A DNA stretch of 64,000 nt from Streptomyces avicenniae (GCF_000719135.1 NZ_JOEK01000006.1:124001-188000); one strand, 5' to 3'. Positions 50,747-59,809 are shown, numbered from the stretch's first letter. The notes: generated by a model not told the origin, from the letters alone. Numbers and translations are program-made.

Positions 50747-52999
50747 CTACTTCCTGGCGCGCAAGGTGATCCAGCTGCTGAGGGCGGCGGTCAGGACGAC
50801 CGCGGCGGCACCGGCGGCGGCTGCCGTGCCGAAGGGAGCGAGGGTGTCGAGGCGGTCGTCGTTGATGCGGAGGTAGGCGAGGCTGACGGCGACGGCGGCG
50901 AAGGTGGCCAGCGCCACGGCGACCACGGAGGTGAACGCCGCCTCGACGAACTGCACGGCGGTGAGCCGGGATCTGGCCACCCCGAGGGCCCGCAGGCCGA
51001 ACCACTCCCGGCGGCGCCCGCCGTCCTCGACGACGGTGAGGACCGCCCCGAACACGGTGACGGCCGCCGCCGAGCCGAGGCCGAGGAGTACCCAGCTGCC
51101 GGTGCTGTCGGTGACCTCGGACATCTGGTAGGAGTTCTCCAGCCGGTAGGCCGGTGAGGAGGCGACCACCCACGCCCGGGCGGCTTCCCAGGCGGTCCGG
51201 TCCGTCGCCACCCTCAGGTACGCGGAGTAGGAGAAGGGGTCGTCCACCTCGGCCAGGGCCGGGTCGTCGGGGGGCAGCACCATCCCGGCGCCGACCGGGG
51301 TGTCCTGGCCGCCGGGGACGGTCAGCGTCGCGTCGGGTACCGGGATCGTCACCTGACGGGCGCGGTCCCGGGAGCTGAGCAGAAGGGCGCCGGTCGCCGA
51401 CCGCTCGGTGCCGTGTTCGCCGACGAGGGTCATGCGGTCGCCGGTGCAGCGGGGCAAGGGCTGGTCGAACAGGGCCTCCAGCTGGGGGCAGGTGGCCACC
51501 AGTGCCTGGGTTTCCGGCCGCAGCACACCCGGCTCCTGGCCGGACCCCCACAAGGCGACCGAGGGAACGAGGTGCTGCACGACGGGTGGGGGGTCGCTCA
51601 GCCTCAGCGGCACCGTCTCCAGCGTCTCCACCCTGGCCAGCAGGTCGTCCTGGCCGTCGGCGCGCGCCTGGGCGACCCAGGAGGTGTGCGGCTGGGCGAG
51701 GACCTGGGAAACCGGCTGGGAGGCGCCGACGGCGAAGACCGCGATGCCGATCATCCCCGCGACACGGAAGCGGGACTGGGCGTCCGCCGCGAGTCTGCGG
51801 CTCGCCAGCAGCCAGACCAGTCCGGCCTCCACCCGGCCGAGCAGCCGGGCGAGCCGTTGCCCCGTCCACGCCGAGACGCTGGGCAGCCCGGCCCCCAACA
51901 TCACCACCGACAGCCACAGCAGCGGATCGCGGGGCCGGTGGCGGAAGTACGCCACCGAGACGAGGACAAGACCCAGGGCGAACAGGACGGCGACCAGAGG
52001 GCTCGTCAGCCGGACGGGCTTGAGGAAGCGCACCCCGCGCCCGGAGCCCCGGCCGCCGCCGGACACCGTCGCGGCGCCGAACACCCCGGCGACCACCGCG
52101 ACCCCGACGACCGTCAACGCGGCCTGCCACAGCGGGACGCGGAGGTCGGAACCGAAGAGCCACCTGCCCGTCACCGGCAGGGCGAACATGTCCGGCAGCA
52201 CCAGCGGCCACACCAGCGCTCCGGTCAGCGCCCCCGCCGCGACGGGCAGCGCCGTCTCGGCCGCACTCCCCAGCCGCGCCCGGGGGACGGGCACACCCAG
52301 CAGCCTCAACGCCTGGTAACGGGCGGCGCGCACGGGCCGTCCGAACCGGCTCGCGGTGAGGACCAGGACGAAGGCGGGCATGACGAGGAAGAGCATGCAG
52401 CCGAGCGCGGTGTACCAGCCGAACCCCGGGGCCGGACGGCTCCCGAAGCCCTCCAGGGGTCCCTGGAGGGAGTCGAGGTGCTCAGGGGCGACCCCGAGAT
52501 AGGCGAGGAGCTGACCGGCGCTCCCCACGGCGACATGGGGCAGGACGGCCACGCCCGATCCGGCGAACCACTGCCGGATCTGCCCGTCGTCGTCATCGAG
52601 CAGCCGCGCGAGGGCCGGGCTGACCAGCACCTCCCCGGGGCGGGGCCACCGGTCGAGACCCGGCGGGAACGGGCCGCGGGCGAAGGGGTCGCTGACACGT
52701 ACCACGGTGACCCTGTCCCCACGGTAGTCGTGTTCGAGCTCCGTCCAGCCCGTCTCCCGGGCCTCGGGCCGGCTGAAGACCACCTGGCCGCCGAACCCGG
52801 GCGGATCGCCGAGGACCGGTGCCATGGCCGAGGCACGGGCGCTCTCCCGTTCCTGCAAGGCGGCCGTCGCGAACGTCGCCAGCACGCACAACGAGCTGAG
52901 CGTGCCGACCAGTACGAGGAGCAGCGCGCGTCGTCGGCCCTGGGCGGAGACCACCACCCGGACGGCCACCGACAGCGTCAGAGGCAGCCAGGTCCTCAC
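50747..52999 (-). CDS. FtsX/MacB-type ABC transporter permease
   Basis: A 750-residue permease with eight to ten predicted membrane helices in two repeats. The helix at 24-47 (LLLVLVGTLSSLCVLATFAT) is followed by an extracytoplasmic region, a cluster of helices around 200-440, a second external region of about 210 residues and three C-terminal helices. The FtsX motif region is DGGRRREWFGLRALGVARSR, the conserved coupling segment after a helix. GTG 52999 overlaps the ATPase stop (GTGA). Transporters of this class usually extract lipoproteins or peptides, or signal across the membrane, instead of importing nutrients. Third gene of the operon headed by a small secreted protein. Confidence 0.85.
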   Translation of the reverse strand: MRTWLPLTLSVAVRVVVSAQGRRRALLLVLVGTLSSLCVLATFATAALQERESARASAMAPVLGDPPGFGGQVVFSRPEARETGWTELEHDYRGDRVTVVRVSDPFARGPFPPGLDRWPRPGEVLVSPALARLLDDDDGQIRQWFAGSGVAVLPHVAVGSAGQLLAYLGVAPEHLDSLQGPLEGFGSRPAPGFGWYTALGCMLFLVMPAFVLVLTASRFGRPVRAARYQALRLLGVPVPRARLGSAAETALPVAAGALTGALVWPLVLPDMFALPVTGRWLFGSDLRVPLWQAALTVVGVAVVAGVFGAATVSGGGRGSGRGVRFLKPVRLTSPLVAVLFALGLVLVSVAYFRHRPRDPLLWLSVVMLGAGLPSVSAWTGQRLARLLGRVEAGLVWLLASRRLAADAQSRFRVAGMIGIAVFAVGASQPVSQVLAQPHTSWVAQARADGQDDLLARVETLETVPLRLSDPPPVVQHLVPSVALWGSGQEPGVLRPETQALVATCPQLEALFDQPLPRCTGDRMTLVGEHGTERSATGALLLSSRDRARQVTIPVPDATLTVPGGQDTPVGAGMVLPPDDPALAEVDDPFSYSAYLRVATDRTAWEAARAWVVASSPAYRLENSYQMSEVTDSTGSWVLLGLGSAAAVTVFGAVLTVVEDGGRRREWFGLRALGVARSRLTAVQFVEAAFTSVVAVALATFAAVAVSLAYLRINDDRLDTLAPFGTAAAAGAAAVVLTAALSSWITLRARK

Positions 53000-53664
53000 G
53001 CGTCCGCCACCAGCCGCCCACCCGCGAGCGTCACCTGGCGGTCGGCCCGCGCGGCCAGATGCCGGTCGTGCGTCACCAGCAGCACGGACGCCCCGTGCTC
53101 CCTGGCCTGCTCCAGCAGCAGGGCGAAGACCACCTCGGAGTTGGCGTCGTCCAGCGCACCGGTGGGCTCGTCGGCGAAGACCACGTCGGGTCGGTGGACC
53201 AACGCCCGTGCTATCGCGGCACGCTGGAGCTCTCCCCCGGAGACCTCGCCGACCGTGCGTGAGCCGAGATGCCCGATCCCCAGGGCCTCCAGTTGCCGGG
53301 TCGCCCCACGGCGTGCCTCGGCTGCCCTGACTCCTTGTAGCCGCAGCGGCAGGGAGACGTTGTCCACCAGTGAAAGTTCCGGCACCAGATCGCCGAATTG
53401 GAAGACGAATCCGAAATGTGACCGGCGGAGTTCGTCCCGGCGGCCCACCGGCATGCTCTCGATCGGCTGGTCACGGAACAGAACGCTGCCGCGCTCGGGG
53501 GTCAGCAGCCCGGAGAGGCAGTGGAGCAGTGTGGTCTTCCCTGACCCGGAAGCCCCCACCACGCCCACCACCTCCCCGGGATCGACGTGCATGTCAACAC
53601 CTGCCACCGCGACCGACGAGCCGTATCGAACATGGAGATTCCTGGCCCGCAGAACGGGTGGCAC
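52996..53664 (-). CDS. LolD/MacB-type ABC transporter ATP-binding protein
   Basis: A 222-residue ATPase: Walker A GASGSGKTT, FVFQFGDLVPELSLVDNVSL (Q-loop and MacB/LolD-type block), signature VSGGELQRAAIARAL, Walker B VVFADEPTGALD and H-loop VTHD. GTG 53664 has AAGGAG seven bases upstream. It is coupled to the permease downstream by a GTGA overlap. The secreted-protein gene lies 64 bp upstream in the same direction. Confidence 0.92.
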   Translation of the reverse strand: MPPVLRARNLHVRYGSSVAVAGVDMHVDPGEVVGVVGASGSGKTTLLHCLSGLLTPERGSVLFRDQPIESMPVGRRDELRRSHFGFVFQFGDLVPELSLVDNVSLPLRLQGVRAAEARRGATRQLEALGIGHLGSRTVGEVSGGELQRAAIARALVHRPDVVFADEPTGALDDANSEVVFALLLEQAREHGASVLLVTHDRHLAARADRQVTLAGGRLVADA

Positions 53665-53728
53665 GCGTGCACTCCTTCAGCTGTCGAGGAACGACCGGAT
53701 CACAGCCCTGTACCGGGCAACGGCCAGG

Positions 53729-54127
53729 TCACGTGGTGGCGGAGACCCAACGCGAGCAGACGTCCGGGTCGTCCTGACGTTCCTTGCACACGTGGAAGTA
53801 GATGACCTGAGCGGTGACCGTCACATCGTAGTAGCCCCAGTTCGTGTTGATGTCCTGAGGGCGAGAGACGCGGCTCCTCTCGGTGTGTGCCGAATTCCAC
53901 GAGTAATCGACGTAGCAGTAGTCGCTGTCGTCGTTGTCGGCGTCCCTGATGCGGAACTGGTTGTCGGCGGAGAGCCACTGCCCCTGACACTGCCCGCCCG
54001 AGGCATTGATGATGTCGCTGTCGGCCGCGGCCGGGCCGGTCGCCGTGACCACCAGGCCGAGGCACAGTGCGCCGACAAGGAGACCACTCCTGCGTAAGGA
54101 GCGACCCGACGGCTTGAAATTGCGCAT
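53729..54127 (-). CDS. Small secreted four-cysteine protein with a TTA codon
   Basis: A 132-residue pre-protein. A basic n-region (RRSG), hydrophobic core (LLVGALCLGLVVTAT) and AAA-DSD cleavage at about residue 35 leave a mature chain of about 97 residues. The mature chain has four cysteines (47, 71, 114, 124), which could form two disulphides, and many aromatic residues (SDYCYVDYSWNS, NTNWGYYDVTV). I recognise no family. Codon 11 (54095-54097) is TTA, so translation should need bldA. ATG 54127 follows GGAGGGG. A 12-bp hairpin lies just before that site. It heads the operon with the LolD/FtsX-type transporter, suggesting it is a transported, sensed or protected-against factor (inference). Confidence 0.75.
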   Translation of the reverse strand: MRNFKPSGRSLRRSGLLVGALCLGLVVTATGPAAADSDIINASGGQCQGQWLSADNQFRIRDADNDDSDYCYVDYSWNSAHTERSRVSRPQDINTNWGYYDVTVTAQVIYFHVCKERQDDPDVCSRWVSATT

Positions 54128-54140
54128 GGAATTCCCCTCC

Positions 54141-54169
54141 CGTTCGTTCATGCCAACCATGAACGAACG
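54141..54169 (-). promoter_or_regulatory. Perfect hairpin/operator just upstream of the secreted-protein RBS
   Basis: CGTTCGTTCATG (54141-54152) and CATGAACGAACG (54158-54169) are perfect complements with a five-base spacer. The structure ends one base before the GGAGGGG ribosome site of the four-Cys protein. It could be a repressor operator or an mRNA hairpin controlling translation. Confidence 0.6.
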
Positions 54170-54583
54170 CTCGAAAGACTACTCATCACCAGAGAGGGAG
54201 CTACAAGAAATCATCCAGCCAAGGCGTAAGAAGTTTTTCGGCCATGCGTGAATCTGTTCGGCATTCAGGATCGATATCTTCACCTGGGATTAGCCCATTC
54301 TTCTTGCCTGCATGTCCTCCGGGTCGCCGATATCCTTCGGTAGGAACGGCGGTCGAGCACGGGAGGACCCTGTGGTTGCCCGGGCAGACGGCACCGGCGG
54401 CAGCCGTACGAGAAGCGAAGAACGCACGCCCTGCGCCCGCGTCCCAGGGACGGCGGGGTGTCCGGGGCGTGTCGGGAACGCCTCGGGCGACCGGTCGTTG
54501 AGGTCGTCGGAGGGACGCGTCACCCGCTGACGCGCGCCCGCACGGACCCGCCCCCGCACCGCCAAGGAACGGAGCCCCCGCCC
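54170..54583. other. AT-richer intergenic region without a supportable gene
   Basis: About 414 bp between the secreted-protein operon and the B3/4 gene. The first 180 bases are clearly less GC-rich than the surroundings (for example GTAAGAAGTTTTTCGGCC around 54228) and should hold the operon's promoter. The remainder has GC-rich open frames without ribosome sites or family resemblance. I see no RNA gene. Confidence 0.4.
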
Positions 54584-55315
54584 ATGACCGTCTTCCGCCT
54601 CGCCCCGGCCGTCGCCGACGCCTTCCCCGACACGCTGATCGCCCTGGTCACCGCCACCGGCCTGCGCGGCCGTGAGCCGTGGCCTGGCGCCGTCGCCGCC
54701 GTGGAGGAGCTGGAGCGGCAGGTCGCCGACGGCACGTGGCGGCCCGCCGACGACACCGATCCCCGGATCGAGGCGTGGCACGCCGCCTACCGGTCCTTCG
54801 GCACCAACCCGCGCCGCGTCCGCCCCAGCGTGGACGCCCTCGGCCGCCGCTTCGCGAAGAAGGGCGCCCTGCCGCGGATCAACCCCGCCGTCGATGCGTA
54901 CAACTCCGTCTCGGTGCGGCACGGCCTGCCCGCGGGCGCGTTCGACCTCGACCACCTCGCGGGCGACGTCGTCGTCCGACAGGCCGCGGACGGCGAGGAG
55001 TTCACGCCGCTCGGCGAGCCGGGCACCGTCGAGACCACCAAGGCGGGCGAGATCGTCTACGCCGACAGCGGCGGCATCCTCACCCGCCACTGGAACCACC
55101 GCGACGCCCACCGCACGCGCGTCACCGAGGACTCGACGCACGTCGTGTTCATCCTGGAGACGGTGCAGGCCCCCCGCGACGGCCACCACGTCGAGGCCGC
55201 CGCCGACGCGCTCCGGGCCCTGCTCGCCCCGCACACCGCGGCCACCGCCGTCCACCACCTGACCCCGGCGCACCCCGAGGTGACCGTCCAGGAAGGCGCC
55301 GCGTCCCGCGCGTAG
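54584..55315 (+). CDS. B3/4 (tRNA-synthetase editing-like) domain protein
   Basis: A 243-residue soluble protein of the B3/B4 family, related to the editing domain of the phenylalanyl-tRNA synthetase beta chain. Typical blocks are AWHAAYRSFGTNPRRVRPSV, ALGRRFAKKGALPRINPAVD, AYNSVSVRHGLPAGAFDLDH and GEIVYADSGGILTRHWNHRD. Stand-alone members are thought to act in trans on mischarged tRNA, but proof is scarce. ATG 54584 lies after AAGGAACGGAG. Confidence 0.85.
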   Translation: MTVFRLAPAVADAFPDTLIALVTATGLRGREPWPGAVAAVEELERQVADGTWRPADDTDPRIEAWHAAYRSFGTNPRRVRPSVDALGRRFAKKGALPRINPAVDAYNSVSVRHGLPAGAFDLDHLAGDVVVRQAADGEEFTPLGEPGTVETTKAGEIVYADSGGILTRHWNHRDAHRTRVTEDSTHVVFILETVQAPRDGHHVEAAADALRALLAPHTAATAVHHLTPAHPEVTVQEGAASRA

Positions 55316-55390
55316 TCCCTCGGGAGGACGGCGGGGGATCCCCACCGCCACGGACGACCGCGACGGCGGCCGGTTCCTAGCGTGCGGGGC

Positions 55391-56392
55391 GTGACCGCTC
55401 TCCTGCCACGGCGCGCCGCCGTCCGTGCCCCGTACTGGGACACCATCCGCTACCTGTCCGGGACCCTCGTCCTCTTCGGGCATCTCGTGGACACCCTGCA
55501 CGACCGGGAGGGCCTGGTCTGGCTGTACCTGGCGACGTGGCCGCTGCGGGTGCCCGTCTTCGCCCTCGTGGCCGGTTGGTTCAGCTCGGCCGCGCCGCTG
55601 ACGCGTGACGCCGCGCGGCAGGTGGCGTTGACGCTGCTCCTGCCGTACCTGATCGTCGGTTTCCTGCACTCGGCGCAGCAGTGGTGGCTGACGGGCCGGT
55701 GGTGGTTCTACGTGGACAGCCCGGCGTGGGGCGCGTGGTTCCTGCTGGCCCTGCCGGTGTGGCGCCTCGCGCTGCCGTGGCTGGCGCGGCTGCGGCGGCC
55801 CGTCGTCTGGGCGGTGGCGGCGGCGCTGGTGGCCGGGTACGTGCCGTGGATAGGCGGCTGGTTGGCCCTGTCGCGGACGCTGTGCTTCCTGCCGTTCTTC
55901 CTGCTCGGCTGGAAGCTGCGGCAGGGCGCGTACGCGGCGGCGCTGCGGCCCGGCGTGGTGTGGAGCGGACGTGCGGCGGTGGCGGTGCTGGCGGGCGCGG
56001 GCGTGCTGGCCTGGTGCGTGCGGCGCCAAGTGGACTACGACTGGCTGGGGATGGCGCAGGCGTACGACTCGGCGGGGGGCCCGGCGATCCGTGCGGCGGT
56101 GTTGCTGGCGGGCGTCGTCGGGGCGCTGGCGCTGTTGCGGCTGATGCCGCGCCGCCGGATACCGGTGGTCAGCTGGCTCGGGGCGGGCGGGATGTACGTG
56201 TACGTGCTGCATCCGCTGGTGCTGCGTCCGCTGCTGCACGAGGGGGGCGTGGCATGGGCGCGCTCGTGGCCGGAGCAGGCGTCGGTGGTGGTGCTGGCGT
56301 GCGTGCTGTCGGCGGGGCTCGCGTCGGCGCCGGTGCGGCGGGTGACGTGGTGGATCGTGCGGCCCGCGCGTGCGGGCGCCGCCGCCCGGTGA
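55391..56392 (+). CDS. Acyltransferase family 3 membrane protein
   Basis: A 333-residue polytopic protein with about ten membrane helices. The N-terminal block YWDTIRYLSGTLVLFGHLVD (family acyltransferase 3, with the His of the active site in FGHL) and RVPVFALVAGWFSS are diagnostic. GGMYVYVLHPLVLRPL closes the domain. These enzymes O-acylate sugars of cell-wall or exported glycans. GTG 55391 lies eight bases after TAGCGT, so it may be leaderless; GTG 55382 is an alternative. Confidence 0.87.
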   Translation: MTALLPRRAAVRAPYWDTIRYLSGTLVLFGHLVDTLHDREGLVWLYLATWPLRVPVFALVAGWFSSAAPLTRDAARQVALTLLLPYLIVGFLHSAQQWWLTGRWWFYVDSPAWGAWFLLALPVWRLALPWLARLRRPVVWAVAAALVAGYVPWIGGWLALSRTLCFLPFFLLGWKLRQGAYAAALRPGVVWSGRAAVAVLAGAGVLAWCVRRQVDYDWLGMAQAYDSAGGPAIRAAVLLAGVVGALALLRLMPRRRIPVVSWLGAGGMYVYVLHPLVLRPLLHEGGVAWARSWPEQASVVVLACVLSAGLASAPVRRVTWWIVRPARAGAAAR

Positions 56393-56412
56393 GGCGGGCG
56401 GCGGCGCGGGGT

Positions 56413-56457
56413 GGTGCGGGGGTTGGTGCGGGGGTTGGTGCGGGGGTTGGTGCGGGG
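56413..56457. repeat. 12-bp tandem repeat, 3.75 copies
   Basis: GGTGCGGGGGTT is repeated three times from 56413 and followed by a partial copy, between the convergent acyltransferase and the gene ending at 56470. A simple G-rich repeat that may stall transcription. Confidence 0.9.
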
Positions 56458-56469
56458 CGGTGCGGCGGG

Positions 56470-58383
56470 TCAGGCGTCGGTGCCGTCAGGCGCGGGGAGT
56501 TGAAGGCCCTCGATGGTGAAGGTGCACCACGTGTACTCGTAGTTGGCCTCGAACTCGGTGGTCTCCGCCAGGTTGTCCACGTCGAGGTCGGGGGCGCGGT
56601 GCAGGAAGTGGTACTCGCCCGCGGGCAGTTCGAGCGTGGTGGTCGGGTAGTCGATGTCCGCGCTGCATCCGGCGTCGCCCGGGTCGCTGGTGTAGACGTC
56701 GCACGAGCCGCAGGCGCCCACCGTCCTGCTGCCCGTGCGGGTACCGGTCCACAGGAGTTCCAGCTCGTTGGGCGAGTCGTTGGACACCTCGACCGTGATG
56801 GTCGGCCCGCCGCCGCCCGCGCCGGGGCGCGGCGGCAGGGACTCGCCCGCCGCGGGGAGCCGGGCCGCGATCTGGGCGGCGATGAGGATGTCCTGCGTGT
56901 AGTCGGCCTCGGGGTGGTCGGGGTCCTCGGCGAGCAGGTCGCGCAGCGTCGCCTCGGAGTCCGTGAAGTCACCGGCGCGGAACTGGGCGGTGCCGCAGGC
57001 GAACAGCCCGTCGGGGACGGGCCCTTGGCCGTCGGCGGCGAGCTGCGCGAACTGCTCGCCGGGCAGTTCGCCGAACAGCTCGTTCCAGTCGCGCAGTTGG
57101 TCGAGCGCGTCGCAGGGCTGGTCGCCCTCGACGCCGTCGGCCGCCGTGCCCTGGAGCACGCCGAGTTCTTCCGGCAGGCCGGTGGCGAGGGGGGAGTCGG
57201 CGTGGTCGCCGAGCAGTTCGGTGAACGGTTCGCGCGCGCCCTCGACGTCGCCCTGGGCGGTGCGGCTCAGGCCGCAGGCGTGCAGCGGCTCGGGCAGCGT
57301 GTCCGCGGCCCGTACGGACAGGCGCTCGATGTCGGGGCCTTCGCCGTTCTCGCCCGGCAGGTCGCGGAAGAAGCGCAACGGTGTGAGAGGGCCGCAGGGG
57401 TCGTCGGCGTCGGCCGCGGGCGTGGTGGCCTGCTCGTACAGGGCGTCGAGCCGGTCGGGGACCTCGGCCGCCGCGTCCGTGTCGGGGTGGTCGGACCGCA
57501 CGGCGACGTAGCCGTCGAGGGCGGAGCGGTAGCGCTGCTCGGCCTCCTCGAACGGCTCGTCGCCCGCCTGTTCCACGAGGTCGTCCGCGAGGGCCAGCCG
57601 CTCCTGGAGGTCGTCCTCCAGCGCCTGCCGCTGCGCGTCCTCGAAGAAGACGACGGCGCCCGCCGGGATCGCCAGGAGCAGGATGCCCGTGGTGAGCGGT
57701 ACCAGGAGCGGGCGGCGGCGCGGCGTCTCGGGGCGCGCCAGGCGCCAGGCGTCGGCGGCGAGGACCAGCAGGCCGAGGACGTACAGCGCGACCCACTGCC
57801 CGGATATGCCGTCGGCCGTGACGGGCAGGACCGCCCAGAGCAGCAGGCCGGTCAGCAGCAGGCTGGGGACGACCTGCCACCAGCGCCGCAGGTAGAGGTA
57901 ACCGGCGCCCAGGCCGCTGAGGTTGAGCAGCGCGGCGGTGACGGCGAGCCGCTGGTCCCGGGGCGGGCGGACGGTCGGCGGGGCAGGGGGGAACTGCGGC
58001 GCGGACCCGTCGCCGTACATCACGGGGCCGATGCCGTGCGGGGTCGTGGGCGGGGGCGGTCCGTAGGGGCCGCCGTACGGGTTCTGGCTGGCGTAGGGGT
58101 TGGCGAACGGGCCGCCCGCGGGGGCGCCGTACGGGGAGCCGGGGGCGGCGGCGGGCGGTGGCCCGAACTGCGGGCCGGGTGGGGGCGCGGACGGTGGCGG
58201 CGCGGCGGGCGGCGGTGCGGAGGGCGGAGGCGCGGAAGGCGGAGGGGGCGGCGGGGTGTTCGGGGTGTTCGGGAGGCCGCCGTATCCGGCGCGCGGATCG
58301 CCCGGCGGCGGCCCCGGTGCGCCGCCGGGCCCGTCGCCGTGGCCCTCACCGTGGTCGCGGGAGTTGTCGTCGGGACCGGTCAT
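56470..58383 (-). CDS. Proline-rich multi-TM membrane protein with a large external domain
   Basis: A 637-residue protein. Residues 1-140 are a disordered Pro/Gly/Ala/Tyr-rich cytosolic tail (runs of PPPSAP). Four membrane helices follow (about 145-245), the first with NLSGLGAGYLYLRRWWQ, a TM2-type motif. A helical, TPR-like extracytoplasmic region (about 255-490, EEAEQRYRSALDGYVAVRSD, GDVEGAREPFTELLGDHADS) leads to a C-terminal beta domain. That domain has a cysteine cluster (GACGSCDVYTSDPGDAGCSA). I do not recognise a function. The layout suggests a surface or cell-envelope scaffold. ATG 58383 begins MTGPDDNSRDHGEG. Confidence 0.75.
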   Translation of the reverse strand: MTGPDDNSRDHGEGHGDGPGGAPGPPPGDPRAGYGGLPNTPNTPPPPPPSAPPPSAPPPAAPPPSAPPPGPQFGPPPAAAPGSPYGAPAGGPFANPYASQNPYGGPYGPPPPTTPHGIGPVMYGDGSAPQFPPAPPTVRPPRDQRLAVTAALLNLSGLGAGYLYLRRWWQVVPSLLLTGLLLWAVLPVTADGISGQWVALYVLGLLVLAADAWRLARPETPRRRPLLVPLTTGILLLAIPAGAVVFFEDAQRQALEDDLQERLALADDLVEQAGDEPFEEAEQRYRSALDGYVAVRSDHPDTDAAAEVPDRLDALYEQATTPAADADDPCGPLTPLRFFRDLPGENGEGPDIERLSVRAADTLPEPLHACGLSRTAQGDVEGAREPFTELLGDHADSPLATGLPEELGVLQGTAADGVEGDQPCDALDQLRDWNELFGELPGEQFAQLAADGQGPVPDGLFACGTAQFRAGDFTDSEATLRDLLAEDPDHPEADYTQDILIAAQIAARLPAAGESLPPRPGAGGGGPTITVEVSNDSPNELELLWTGTRTGSRTVGACGSCDVYTSDPGDAGCSADIDYPTTTLELPAGEYHFLHRAPDLDVDNLAETTEFEANYEYTWCTFTIEGLQLPAPDGTDA

Positions 58384-58496
58384 GGAGGTCTCCTCGTACG
58401 TTCACTGGTTCAGGGAACCTGCTCCCCCTCGCACACACGGGGAAGCTGACAGTAACGGTTCCCGGTTCGGGGCGATTTGGCGGGGTCGGCGTCCGG

Positions 58497-59627
58497 TCAG
58501 GTGCGTGCGGCGCGGACGCGTGCGTAGATGTCCTGGAGGGTGTCGATCACCGCGTCGAGCGTGAACTCGTCGCGGACGAGGCGCCAGGCGGCGTGTGACG
58601 CGGCCTCCTGCGCGGCGGGTTCCAGCAGGTCGAGGACGGCGCGGCCGATCGCCTCGGGTCGGGGGACGACGCGCCCGGCGCCCGCGCGGGCGACGTCGGG
58701 CGCGAGCCCGGTGCCCTCCCGCACGACGACGGGCGTGCCCACGGACATCGCTTCGAGCACCGAGACGGAGAAGGCGTCCTGGCTTGAGGGGAGGACGAAC
58801 ACGTCGGCGCCGCGCAGCGCTTCGAGGACGGCGGGGCCGTCGAGCGCGCCGGGGTGGTGGAGCGCGCCGCGCACGCCGAGGCGGTCGGCGAGGGCCAGGG
58901 TCCCGGCCAGGGCGCCGGTGTCGGGCCCGGCGAGGACGAAGCGGGTGTCTGGGCGCGCGGCCAGGATCTCGGGCATCGCGCGGACGAAGTCCTCGGGCCG
59001 CTTGCCCGCTTGGACGCGCGCGAGGTAGAGCACGGTGGGCGGCCCCGGCGGGCGGGGGCGGCGCTCCTGCGCGGGGACGCCGTTCACGAGCCGGTGCTGC
59101 GGCGCGATGGGCCGGGGCGCGAGGACGGCGGCGGTCTCGTGGCGCTCGCGTTCCGTGAGGTGGAGCACGGCGTCGGCGCGGTGCAGGACGCGGCGGACGC
59201 CGAGGGCGTCCACGAGGCGGGCGACGCGCTTCTCGGTCGGGTCGATCATGCCGTGGGTCTGGAGGACGAGCGGCGTGCCCGCGCGCAGGGCCAGCAGCGC
59301 GACGGGGAGCGTGATCAGGTCGCGCATGAGGTGGACGTGCACGACGTCGGCGGAGCGGACGGCCGACCAGGCGCGGGCGAGCATGCCCGGCGAGGTGATG
59401 CCGCTGACCTCGAAGCGCGGCAGGACGTGGCGGGCCTGGAACAGCCGGACGGGCACGCCGTCCACCTCGCGGGGCAGCGGCCCCGGCGGGAACCCGTCCC
59501 CGAGCGCGAGGAGCACGGCGCGTCCGCCGCGGGCGTTGAGCCCGCGGCAGAGGTGGAACGCGACCCGTGTCGGGCCGCCGAACGCGTGTGTCGGCGTGTG
59601 CAATGTGACGACGTGCATGACCCGCAT
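58497..59627 (-). CDS. Glycosyltransferase family 4 (GT-B fold)
   Basis: A 376-residue glycosyltransferase: VMHVVTLHTPTHAFGGPTRV, DVVHVHLMRDL and the C-terminal domain VLYLARVQAGKRPEDFVRAM. The EX7E region is DAFSVSVLEAMSVGTPVVVR. GT4 members of this type add mannosyl or other sugars to cell-surface polymers. ATG 59627 (MRVMHVV) has AGGGG upstream; an earlier in-frame ATG (59651) lies in a Gly-rich stretch. Unlinked to an operon. Confidence 0.88.
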   Translation of the reverse strand: MRVMHVVTLHTPTHAFGGPTRVAFHLCRGLNARGGRAVLLALGDGFPPGPLPREVDGVPVRLFQARHVLPRFEVSGITSPGMLARAWSAVRSADVVHVHLMRDLITLPVALLALRAGTPLVLQTHGMIDPTEKRVARLVDALGVRRVLHRADAVLHLTERERHETAAVLAPRPIAPQHRLVNGVPAQERRPRPPGPPTVLYLARVQAGKRPEDFVRAMPEILAARPDTRFVLAGPDTGALAGTLALADRLGVRGALHHPGALDGPAVLEALRGADVFVLPSSQDAFSVSVLEAMSVGTPVVVREGTGLAPDVARAGAGRVVPRPEAIGRAVLDLLEPAAQEAASHAAWRLVRDEFTLDAVIDTLQDIYARVRAART

Positions 59628-59747
59628 CCCGGGCGCCCCTCCCCCTGCCACCGTGGATCACCCTAGGCGATCCGGGGCGGGGGCGGGCGCGAACGGGCGT
59701 CTTCGGCCGGCCTGTTGTCCTGGCCGCGTCCAGAACGGGTTCCGGCA

Positions 59748-59780
59748 GGGTTCTGGCCGGGCTCTGGCCGGGTTCTGGCC
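59748..59780. repeat. Three tandem copies of an 11-bp unit
   Basis: GGGTTCTGGCC at 59748, GGGCTCTGGCC at 59759 and GGGTTCTGGCC at 59770, with looser copies on both sides (GTCCTGGCC, GGAAATGGCC). It lies in the gap between the GT4 gene and the DUF4267 gene; no function is evident. Confidence 0.85.
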
Positions 59781-59809
59781 GGGAAATGGCCGCCGGGTTC
59801 AGGCTGGGT

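Noticed and set aside
51413..54097. A long plus-strand frame opposite the ABC permease
   Set aside because: Antisense shadow; the minus-strand genes have Walker motifs, membrane segments and overlapping stop/start codons.
56413..56457. Tandem repeats as a CRISPR array
   Set aside because: The units are 12 bp, contiguous and without spacers; the same holds for the repeats at 24053, 59748 and 63879. No cas gene is present.
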